This document shows, piece by piece, positions 36,099-45,723 of a DNA stretch of 64,000 bases. The first letter of the stretch is position 1. Every line of letters begins with the position of its first letter. The stretch spans positions 2,666,001 to 2,730,000 of the forward strand of contig JAGPNK010000002.1 of assembly GCA_020746835.1 (NCBI GenBank). The letters run 5' to 3'. Position numbers and translations under genes: made by a program. Source of the stretch: Stachybotrys elegans (taxonomy: Eukaryota; Ascomycota; Sordariomycetes; Hypocreales; Stachybotryaceae). A model generated the notes under the pieces. The model was given only the letters and a program-made list of their open reading frames with translations, was not told the DNA's origin and made no database searches.

Positions 36099-37314
36099 AT
36101 GGCTTCTGCTACTCGCACCTTCGCCCGCGCGGCTACTCGGGCCACCACCCGCAACGCCTTCGCCGTTGCTCCTCGCCAGGCTTTCCGCCAGCAGGGCCGC
36201 CGCTTCTACTCCTCTGAGCCTGCCGCCAAGTCGTCCAACTCGTGGCTGCTCATCGCCGGTGCTGCTGCCGCCGCCGGTGGTGCTGGTTACTGGTTCTTGA
36301 ACAACTCGGGCGCCGCCTCCGCCAAGATCCTCACCCCCACCAAGGAGGATTACCAGAAGGTCTACAACGAGATTGCCAGCCGTCTGGAGGAGAAGGACGA
36401 CTACGATGACGGCAGCTTCGGCCCCGTCCTCCTGCGTCTCGCCTGGCACGCCAGCGGCACCTACGACAAGGAGACTGGCACTGGCGGCAGCAACGGCGCC
36501 ACCATGCGCTTTGCTCCCGAGAGCGACCACGGTGCCAACGCCGGTCTGATTGCTGCTCGTAACTTCCTCGAGCCTGTCAAGGGTAAGCAAATGGCTGATT
36601 CTCTCGAGTGGCGTGGAAAAGTCGGACTAATCGAAGCTCTTCATTAGCCAAGTTCCCCTGGATCACCTACTCTGATCTCTGGATTCTGGGCGGTGTTGCC
36701 GCCATCCAGGAGATGCAGGGCCCCATCATCCCCTACCGACCCGGACGCAGTGACGGCGACGTCAGCGCCTGCACTCCCGATGGCCGTCTCCCCGACGCCA
36801 CCAAGGGCGCCCCCCACCTGCGCGGCATCTTCGGCCGCATGGGTTTCAACGACCAGGAGATTGTCGCCCTTTCCGGAGCTCACGCTCTCGGCCGATGCCA
36901 CACCGACCGCTCTGGCTTCGACGGCCCCTGGACCTTCTCCCCCACCGTCCTCACCAACGACTACTTCCGCCTCCTGGTTGAGGAGAAGTGGCAGTGGAAG
37001 AAGTGGAACGGCCCTGCTCAGGTAAGACACGACTTCCCGCCTGGCAAACCTTGGCGTGACAAACAAGACTGACCACACGGGTGCAGTACGAGGACAAGAA
37101 GACCAAGACCCTGATGATGCTTCCCACCGACATGGTCCTGGTTCAGGACAAGGGCTTCAAGCCTTGGGTCGAGAAGTACGCCAAGGACAACGACCTGTTC
37201 TTCAAGGACTTCTCCAACGTCGTCCTCCGTCTCTTCGAGCTCGGCGTTCCCTTCGCCGAGGGCACCGAGAACCAGCGATGGACCATGAAGCCCACCTGGG
37301 ACGAGTCGAAATAA
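36099..37314 (+). CDS. CCP1: Cytochrome c peroxidase, mitochondrial
   Basis: Class I haem peroxidase of the mitochondrial intermembrane space; it reduces H2O2 with electrons from cytochrome c. Exons 36099-36582, 36648-37021 and 37087-37314 give 361 residues. The N-terminus is an Arg/Ala-rich presequence (about 1-40), then a hydrophobic stop-transfer segment ([19 protein letters not shown], about 48-66) like that cleaved by the inner-membrane rhomboid protease in yeast. The distal haem pocket is Arg113, Trp116 and His117 in RLAWHASG. The proximal ligand is His240 in [11 protein letters not shown]. Trp256 in GPWTF corresponds to the radical-forming Trp191 of yeast; the 16-residue spacing to the proximal His is the same. 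Introns are 65 and 65 nt. All key residues are present. Confidence 0.97.
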
Positions 37315-38262
37315 GCACCTCCCGCGGTCCTGCTTATGCGTGACAAGATAGAAGGGATTGTAGATTTAGACGGTATTATAGAGGCCTCGTCTCGGCCAAG
37401 GATTTGTACGACAGTCGATACCTGGTGTTTGGTTTTGCGAAAGAGTTAGAAGGCAGCAGGCTCAGCAGCAACGTAGCGGCTGGGAGTCTCTGGCTGCCGT
37501 GCCCGTCGGCGAGTTCCATAGTCATCAATGGCACATTGCACCCCATCTTCTCGATTCCCTATCATGCTGTAGAGTATGCTGCGTCAAGCCTCGAGTGTTG
37601 AGTGAAGTATGTATTGGAACAGTCAAGGTTGACTTGGGAGGGGTAAGGAGACAGAGCCTCATTGTCGGCCCTCCTTATTCCCGATCGATTGTTCCCAGAC
37701 TTGGACGGACGATCCCAAATTCGATCCCTTCCCCAATCTGCAATACCTTGGCAGGCAATTAGTGTCCAGTAGCCCAAGGCACTGGCCGATTAAAAATGGT
37801 ATCGATCCTCGTGTCGGGTACACCAGTCGACGAGTCGATATCATGGTGCACTCATCTACATCGGCACACAAACGTCATATCGGCATCTTGCAAATCCTTA
37901 CTCCGTACGCTGCAAATCAAGATGCCGAGATCCCTCCTCCCCACGGAAGCCGATTCCGGCAAGAACTGGTGGGGCTTCGTCCCTCGACACTTCTGCTTAA
38001 CAATCTGATGCGGAGTTGGATCGGGCATCCCGATACCGACCTCCTCCGATAACAACAAGGCGACAACTGCCTTGATTTTCGCGTGCTCCAAGTGCGATTC
38101 CGTACTTATAACCTCTGGTGTCTCTTTTTCCCCTACAAAAAGTTGAGTGTTTCCTCCTAAAAGTCTTTACAAGGCAAACAAGATTGCCTCTCAGCTTCGG
38201 CGTTTCTCGATTCAAGGCCCTGCACTCTATTGACTAGCCGGCGACCAAACCAACCAGCCACA
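37315..38262. other. Tandem spacer, CCP1 / old yellow enzyme
   Basis: 948 bases: 3' region and promoter. No gene or clear repeat seen. Confidence 0.5.
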
Positions 38263-39614
38263 ATGGGCTCTACCGACAGCAAGAAGTTTTACACGGCAGC
38301 TGAGGGACTCCCGTTCTTCGCTCCCGCCCAGGAGCCTGCCGTCGGAGCCGCCCTGGACCCCGACTCGGCTCCGGCTCTCTTCAAGCCCTTTAAGATGCGC
38401 TCCCTAACGCTGGCCAACCGCCTTGTCGTGTCGCCCATGTGCACGTACTGCTCCAGAGACGGCCACATGAGCGACTGGCATATCGCCCATCTGGGCAAGT
38501 TTGCTTTGGGTGGCGCCGGCCTCGTCTTCACAGAAGCGGCGGCCGTCGAGCCCCGTGGCCGTATCAGTCCCCAGGACGCCGGCCTGTGGGAGGACAGCCA
38601 GATTGAGCAGCTGCGCCGAATTATCTCCGTGGTTCACAGCCAGGGCTCCAAGGCCGGCATCCAGCTGGCTCATGCTGGCCGCAAGGCCAGTACCCTAGCC
38701 CCTTTCATCAGCAGCTCGGTCAAGAAGACACTCGCTGATGAGAGCAACGGCGGCTGGCCCAATGATGTTGTCGGTCCCAGTGCCATCCCCTGGGACGAGT
38801 CATTTGCGGTTCCTAAGGAGCTCAGCATTGAGGATATAAAGGGGACAGTGAAGCTGTTTGCGGATGCGGCAGAGCGGGCTGTCAAGGCCGGCTTCGACTT
38901 GATTGAGATTCATGCCGCTCATGGTTATCTCTTGACGTCGTTTTTGTCTCCATTATCCAACGTAAGTAGGACCTTGGTTGCACAACATAGGACGGGAAAT
39001 GGGAAAATACGAGTGTCTAACTGAAAATGCAGAAACGAACCGACCAGTACGGAGGCAGCTTTGAGAACCGCTCTCGCATGCTACGGGAGGTTGTCGAAGC
39101 CGTCAGGGCTGTCATCCCCGAGACGATGCCATTATGGGTCAGGATCTCAGCCACGGAATGGATGGAATGGGCTGGCGAGCCCTCGTGGGACATTAACGAA
39201 AGCATCCAGCTGGCCAAGGTCCTGCCGAGCCTCGGTGTCGACGTGCTGGACGTCAGCAGCGGCGGCAACCACTCGGGGCAGAAGATTGTCGTGAAGCAGG
39301 CGATGCACACGCCCTTTGCGAACCAGATCCGCAAGGCGCTGAGGACTGCCAAGATCCAGATGCCGCTGGCGATTGTGGGCACCATCACGGAGCCGCAGAT
39401 GGCCAAGTTTGTGGCCGAGGAGGGCAACTCGGCGGAGCAGACCATCGAGGTCGACACCGAGGACGGCGCGTCGCAGGGCGACCTGGTGCTGTTGGGCAGG
39501 CAGTTCCTGCGGGAGCCCGAGTTTGTGCTGAGGGCGGCACACGAGCTCAAGGTGCCCGTCAAGTGGCCTCTCCAGTACGCGCGAGCTACGCCAAGGTTCA
39601 CGAGCCGGTTCTAG
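38263..39614 (+). CDS. NADH:flavin oxidoreductase, class III old yellow enzyme (YqjM-like)
   Basis: FMN-dependent ene-reductase that reduces activated C=C bonds using NAD(P)H. Exons 38263-38961 and 39033-39614 (intron 71 nt) give 426 residues in one TIM-barrel. The sequence follows the YqjM class: the flavin-side Cys in SPMCTYC (Cys60), the EPRGRIS stretch, QLAHAGRK (His137), the substrate-binding pair in IHAAHGYL (His217, His220), the PLSNKRTDQYGGSFENR block over the splice site, and LLGRQFLREP for the FMN phosphate. Compared with bacterial YqjM there is an N-terminal extension of about 35 residues and an insert around residues 145-165. No targeting signal is evident, so it should be cytosolic. 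The physiological substrate cannot be told from sequence. Confidence 0.94.
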
Positions 39615-41272
39615 TGGGCGGCGAAGATGGTGATTATGATATCGGTTGGAATTTACTAGAACACTAGAACCACGGATGGAGCGGGGTTGGAATGTATAGA
39701 GTAAATAGTCGGAGAGCCTAGCAGTGAACAACAAAGCGTGTGCGATTTTCTATTTTATTGATTTATTCCTTTGTTTTTTTACTTTGGTTGTTCCCGCAAC
39801 CACGTGTGAGGATACTTAACCTACCGCTGTTCGTATTATGATGCCGCCACAAGTTGAACACGGCTACCTAAGGCATGGAAGAAGAGGGTCTAGGTCACGC
39901 GCTAGTGACAGACGGAGAAGAAGGTTTTCCCAATTGATCAATGATTACAGATCCATGTACGCTGATTAATGCGTAAAGAAGCACCATCAGCTTATGAACG
40001 GACGAGGCCGAGACTGTCCCCGATAAGATTTGCCACCATTTTCCTTCACAGCGAGGCGGGTGACAAGTTTCCTTTCTTTTTCTTTCGGACCCCTAATGGC
40101 TTGCACATTGCCATGTCCTAGACATATTAGGGCCTGGTGTTGGCTTCTCGCAGACCTGCATTACGCCCATTGTCGCACATTGAAACTCTTGCTCACCGCA
40201 TGGCCAGATGATGGTTGACCGAATATACATGTATGTACTGGGGGTGGGGGAGGGACGATAAGACAAGATCGGCGTAGGTATCCCGGTACCTCAGCGGTAC
40301 ATGCACCAGCGGCAGCCAAATGGGGACGAGTGCGCCTTGTACGGGAATGAGGCGGCGGCTACAGGTACCTTAGTAGAAGGCGAGCTGCTCTCCTCTGGCT
40401 TAGTAGCAAAACGTGGCCTCATGCCGAGAAAGAAGCGATTGCTTCAATGGATCCGGAGGAACAATATCCTCGCCAATAACTCCGGCAGATTTCGAGCTGA
40501 AGCTCATCCTCGATTGGGTCATTCGGAGGAACACAGATGATGGGGGGGACGAGACCAGGGAGATTACCCCAGGCCTGGTCCACGAGACGACACGAGCCCT
40601 GCTATGTATGTGGTATCATAAACTCCGGTTTGGCATATGTGTCTTTTCCATATGTAGTCGACCTCGAGGGTTGCTCCCTTGGTCGTGGGTTGAGAGAGCG
40701 AAAGTGGGGATGAGAAGGATAAGTACCAGATAGGTAAGCGGGGGATAAAGCAGAAGGGGAGGGGGCTGCCCCAAAATACCAAGGTAGCCCGGCAGTAGCT
40801 GGTACCTGTCTCCAAGGCGGTACGGTTGTAGTAGAGCTGGTGGTGGCCAGCTCCCCTGCAGCCAAGATTTCCCAGTTGACGCTGGAGGGGCTCCGGCGGA
40901 TGCAGGTAGGTAGGTACCTAGCTTTCTAGTGGGTTGGTGGCGGATGGGTGGGTGAATCAGCATCCCGGAAGCTGCAAGCTGGTCCCCTCATGGTCCCTGG
41001 AAAAGGTGGAAAAGGGACACTTGTTCAATTGACGGACGCTGTTGCTCCAACCACCAGCCTGTCCAATTGCCAGCTGCCTACAAAACCTACTCCAGCAGTC
41101 CTCTTCTGCCGGCAGGTTTACTCTTCCATTCTCCTCTTCTTCTACTACTCCCCCTCTCCATCCTCCTCCTCCTCCTCCTCTTTCTTTCTTCTCACAACAT
41201 CTCTCTATCTGTCACTTTCCTTCTTTGATACCCCGCATCTTTCTGTTTAAGGATCACGAGAGATTGCCCACC
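39615..41272. promoter_or_regulatory. Spacer and promoter upstream of PDI, GGTACC-rich
   Basis: 1.66 kb. It contains several GGTACC-core palindromes, for example AGGTACCT at 40363-40370 and TAGGTACCTA at 40911-40920, and further GGTACC steps near 40288 and 40800. About 41110-41220 is a C/T-rich leader with TCC repeats. I found no exact unfolded-protein-response element. Confidence 0.55.
40911..40920. repeat. TAGGTACCTA perfect palindrome
   Basis: Ten-base perfect palindrome preceded by two more GGTA units (40904-40911) in the PDI promoter. Confidence 0.85.
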
Positions 41273-42899
41273 ATGCAGCAGAAGCGCATCACCCTCGGCC
41301 TTCTGGCCGCCCTCGCCAGCCTCGTTTCCGCCGATGACAAGTCGGATGTCACTCAGCTGACCCAGGCCACCTTTGACGAGTTCGTCAAGGCCAACCCTCT
41401 GGTCCTCGCCGAGTGTAAGTCCCTTATATCCCACCCTTTGGCCACGAGCATCGCGCTGATTCGCCATGTCCAGTCTTCGCTCCCTGGTGCGGCCACTGCA
41501 AGGCCCTCGCCCCCGAGTACGAGGAGGCCGCTACCTCCCTCAAGGAGAAGAACATTATGCTCGCCAAGATCGACTGCACTGAGGAGACTGACCTCTGCCA
41601 AACCCACGGTGTCGAGGGCTACCCCACCCTCAAGGTCTTCCGTGGCCTTGAGAACGTCACTCCTTACACCGGCCAGCGCAAGGCTGATGCGTAAGTCGTT
41701 TCTGGATACACACGGGCATTGTGCCAGGCCTCGAGGCTAACTCGAAAATTTACAGCATCCACTCTTACATGGTGAAGCAGTCTCTGCCCGCCGTCTCCTA
41801 CCTTGAGAAGAGCACTCTCGAGGACTTCAAGAAGTCTGACAAGGTTGTCCTTGTCGCCTACTTCGCCGAGGACGACAGCGCCTCCAAGGAGACCTACGTT
41901 TCCGTTGCCGAGGAGCTTCGCGACTCCTACCTCTTCGGAGCCATCAGCGATGCTGAGGTTGCCGAGGCTGAGGGTGTTACTTTCCCCTCCGTCGTCCTCT
42001 ACAAGACCTTCGACGAGGGCAAGAACGTCCACTCCAAGAAGTTCGACGCCGCCGAGATCAAGGAGTTCGCCAAGGTCTCCGCCACCCCTCTGATTGGCGA
42101 GGTCGGCCCCGAGACCTACTCTGGCTACATGGCCTCTGGTCTCCCCCTGGCCTACATCTTCGCCGAGACCCCTGAGGAGCGTGATGAGCTCGGTGCTGCT
42201 CTGAGGCCCATCGCCGAGACCTACAAGGGCAAGATCAACTTCGCCACCATCGATGCTAAGGCCTTCGGTGCCCACGCCGGCAACCTGAACCTCAAGACCG
42301 ACCAGTTCCCCTCTTTCGCTATCCAGGACACTGTCAAGAACCTCAAGTTCCCCTTCGACCAGGAGGCCAAGATCACCCACGATGCCATTAAGACGTTTGT
42401 TGACGAATACTCTGCTGGCAAGATCGAGCCCAGCATCAAGTCTGAGCCTGTCCCTGAGACCCAGGACGGCCCCGTCACCATTGTTGTCGCTAAGAACTAC
42501 GAGAGCATTGTCCTTGACGACAACAAGGACGTGCTGATCGAGTTCTACGCTCCCTGGTGCGGCCACTGCAAGGCTCTGGCCCCCAAGTACGACACTCTGG
42601 GTGAGATGTACGCCAAGAGCGATTTCAAGGACAAGGTCGTCATCGCCAAGGTCGATGCCACTGCCAACGATGTCCCTGATGATATCAGCGGCTTCCCTAC
42701 CATCAAGCTGTACCCCGCCGGCGACAAGGAGAACCCCGTCACCTACAGTGGCTCCCGCACCATTGAGGACCTCGTCGAGTTCATCAAGGACAACGGCAAG
42801 TACAAGGCTGCCGCTTCCGCTGTCGAGGAGGGTACCGAAGAGGCTGCCCCTGCCGCCTCCAAGGCCCCCGCCGATGAGGAGACCAAGGATGAGCTGTAA
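41273..42899 (+). CDS. PDI1: Protein disulfide isomerase
   Basis: ER-lumen oxidoreductase and chaperone that forms and rearranges disulfides. Exons 41273-41414, 41474-41690 and 41756-42899 give 500 residues. A signal peptide covers about residues 1-20. The domain order is a-b-b'-a': the first thioredoxin domain has CGHC at 53-56 and the second CGHC at 388-391. The two b domains between them lack active cysteines. The acidic C-terminal tail ends KDEL, the ER retrieval signal. Introns of 59 and 65 nt split the first thioredoxin domain, one just before the first CGHC. The leader is C/T-rich, as in strongly expressed fungal genes. It converges with the small mitochondrial-type gene. Confidence 0.97.
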
Positions 42900-43237
42900 A
42901 CTCGAGTGCCCTACCACGTTGTACTAGTGCGAAAAATGATCGTCTTTTTACTACTACTATCTGATCGGCGTCGGTTTTGGCTGAATTTCTAGTGCTATCG
43001 GTATGATAGTTTTTGATGAAATGGACCTTTATGAATTTATCTCATTGTTGATTGCTCAATGTGCGCGTTCAAGCGTGTGAATGCTCTGCTCTTCGATCTG
43101 TGATAGTACAAATATGAATCAACATGGAAGTCGCCGCATCTGTGGACACATTGTCCTCTCCAACAAGCCTTTGGGTGAGTACGTCGCGCAGGTCGTATTT
43201 ATGGTGACAACATTGTGCCTTTGATATCCGTGCCTCA
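42900..43237. other. Tail-to-tail spacer, PDI1 / small mitochondrial-type gene
   Basis: 338 bases with two 3' ends; nothing else seen. Confidence 0.6.
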
Positions 43238-43727
43238 TCATTTCTTAGCCTTCTGCTCCAGGCTCTGCACGTAGTTGCTCAGGCGAGTCACAGACGCCTG
43301 CAGGGCCTATTTGCTGCATGTTAGCCAGCCGAGCCTTGCGCTGTATATGCTCCAGGAGTGGCACTACTCGGGTGCGGGGGATTGTGGGAAATGTCGGGTA
43401 GGGCGGCATACGTAGATATCCTCGGTGAGAAGGTCGTTGGAGGTCTTGTACTCCTTGAGCAGGTAAGAGTAGACGCTTCCGCCGGCCAAGGTGCAGCCCA
43501 GCAGGAAGCCGAACAGTCTATGGTCCCCTCGATTAGCACCTCTGTCTGTGGTGTTCGGGTGTCCCGGCGTCCAGGAACCAGTTGGCGAGGCCCTACCCGC
43601 TTCGGAAAGCTCCCACGGGACGTCGTGCAGGAAGAGGCGAGTCGGCGAGTCGTCGTGCGGAGGCGTGGAAGTTGCGCGCGGACATGGCGCGGGCGCCAGC
43701 GGCGAATACTCGTGCGGTCGGTGCCAT
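43238..43727 (-). CDS. Small predicted mitochondrial membrane protein, unknown function
   Basis: Minus-strand exons 43727-43597, 43517-43412 and 43306-43238 give 101 residues; introns are 79 and 105 nt. The N-terminus is Ala/Arg-rich without acidic residues up to about residue 28 (FAAGARAMSARNFHASARR), a typical matrix-targeting presequence. Residues about 44-62 (GLFGFLLGCTLAGGSVYSYLL) form one membrane segment. The rest is a short polar helix with heptad-like spacing (LLTEDIYALQASVTRLSNYVQSLEQK), possibly a coiled coil. I do not recognise the family. The build resembles accessory proteins of inner-membrane complexes, but that is inference. It is divergent from the VPS71-like gene. Confidence 0.75.
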
Positions 43728-44396
43728 GGTTGTTTTGGCGCGTGTGAGGGCGTGCGGGTTTCTGAGGTGAAGGAGGTCGGTCGTTGGGGCTTCCGGGACG
43801 TTGTTTCGTGACACTTTGGAGGGATGCCGAGGAGTTGCCGCAATCGTGGGCGCTGATTGGCTAGTTGCGCAATGGGCCGACGTGGGTGCGGAGCTTGAGC
43901 TTGAGCTGCCTTTAGCTGGGAATTGACGTATGCAGTGTGGCTCCACGAAGATATGAGCGCCGGAAGCTGGTGGCGGGAGAAGAGTACCGCTGTTGTACCG
44001 CTATTGATTGGGAATTCGTGTTGATATCACGATCTATTGCTATCTCTTGTAGAATATTCTATCACCTCTGTACCTGGTGACGATTTTGAAAAATACTGTT
44101 TCTGCCACGTCTTTACGTTGGAATCACTTTACAGGCATTACGGTTTGAAAGGTCCAAACATCCAGCCATCGTTTCGTTATGCGAGGCAGGCGGAGGAATC
44201 AACCGTCAGAAGTCTAAAAACCACCAAGAACCAGGCAACTACATAAACAATACGAAGTAGAGACTATAAACCAATTCCGAAGTGCATGTGCAAGTTGTAC
44301 CTCGATATAGGGTAGGCTGGTTTAGACCAGCACTCGATAACCAATGGCAGAGCTTGGTCAGACTCGGAAACTTCCCTCCTTCACGCCACATCAAAG
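43728..44396. promoter_or_regulatory. Divergent promoter, small mitochondrial-type gene / VPS71-like
   Basis: 669 bases between two starts; no specific element recognised. Confidence 0.5.
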
Positions 44397-45261
44397 ATGA
44401 ACAACTTTGGAGTTATAGAGCTCGCGAGCGCCAAGACGACCTCGGCTCCAGGGTGGGCGTACGTGCCAGACACAGGGCCGAGCAACGCAAACGCGCTCCA
44501 GCCCACGAACCGCAAACGAGCAAGGAATGCACCGGGATTGAGCTTGAGCAGCTTGTCTGCGCGACAGGAAGCGCGCATTCGAAAGGAGGTCGAGGCCCTG
44601 GACAAGGATAGCAGCAAAGATGCGGCTATTCCACTACCCGTCAAGAGCGGTCGAGGTACGCTGTGCTGCACGATACTGGCATCCGGCACGGCTAACCAAT
44701 GTGATTGTAGCGCAGAGCAAGCACACACCCAATGTCCGGAAGATACTGCAATCTCAGAAGACCTTTACGAATTACCTCGACGACTACCTTGCCATGCAGG
44801 CCCTAAACGACACGAGCATGAATCCCGTGGCGAGACCGTCGGGGCCATCAAACGCCAGCAAGCGTCAGGCACCCGGAAAGAAGGAGGCAGCCGCAGCGGC
44901 TACAGACAAGCAGCCAGCAAAGTCTCAAGATGTTCAGATGATCGACACGAACGCAGCGCCTATCCTGCCGCCCCCATACAACCCGCCGCCGGCCTCTCAC
45001 CCAGGAGATGATGACCCTCTGCTGGCGTCCCGAGTGCCCGAGCTTCCTACGGACGAGGAGCTGCGGCAGCTGCTTTCGCATCCACCCCTGGCCTACGTCG
45101 AAGCGAGCGGAACCTGGGAGGAAAAGTACCCCATGAGAGTCTTCTGCGAGGTCTGCGGGTACTGGGGCAGGGTGCGGTGTATGAAGTGCGGAACGAGGCT
45201 CTGCGCTCTGGACTGTCTCGATACGCATAGGGAAGAATGTGTCACTAGGTACGGACTGTGA
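44397..45261 (+). CDS. VPS71: HIT-type zinc finger protein, Vps71/ZNHIT1-like (SWR1 complex)
   Basis: Probable subunit of the SWR1 chromatin remodeller, which exchanges H2A for H2A.Z. Exons 44397-44655 and 44711-45261 (intron 55 nt) give 269 residues. The C-terminal HIT zinc finger (about residues 230-265) has the pattern FCEVCGYW, RCMKCGTRLC, DCLDTH, EEC, with seven Cys and one His for two zinc ions. Upstream, SKHTPNVRKILQSQKTFTNYLDDY (within about 88-112) matches the segment that precedes the finger in this family. The middle is a low-complexity Pro/Ala/Lys linker. The N-terminus (RKRARNAPGLSLSSL) is basic and may be nuclear-targeting. The threonyl-tRNA synthetase gene starts 462 bases downstream on the same strand. 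Confidence 0.88.
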
Positions 45262-45723
45262 GAGATTGTATGGGCTTGGTGGTTTCTATTGTGGCGTATG
45301 GATTAAGCATGATACCCAACATTTCCATTCTATGTTGTAAGGCCATATGAGTCTTTCGAATATACATACATCAGCTCTGATGTCAATTCAACTGGCAACG
45401 GTAAACATGCGCTGCCGATTACGCAGGGTATCGTCAGCCGGGGCGTGACGCAGGGCCCCTGGAACGAACTGTACTCAGCAGCTTGTCTTGGGGATATTGG
45501 CCGGAGTCGTGACTCAGGCCGAGAGTGAGTCTTGTGTCCGTTTCTCTTTAGGGTAGGTGACATGACTTGGTTGAGAAAATTGCAAAACAGAAGACCGCTA
45601 TCGCTAAATACCTGCGGGCATGACTCAACCCCACCTCTATCAAATGCCCCTCCAGCCCCTCCATTGGAGACGTGCCACGATTTCTTCCTTGACCACAACC
45701 CGGATTTCAGAGTCACCATCGCC
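45262..45723. other. Short tandem spacer, VPS71-like / THS1
   Basis: 462 bases: VPS71-like 3' region and THS1 leader. From an ATG at 45562 the frame is open into the THS1 start (see findings). Confidence 0.5.

Noticed and set aside
38230..38262. Upstream in-frame extension of the old yellow enzyme
   Set aside because: It would start at TTG; the ATG at 38263 is the natural start.
41664..42917. 417-codon minus-strand frame opposite PDI1
   Set aside because: Antisense shadow of a highly biased gene; no domain, Gly/Val/Leu-rich.
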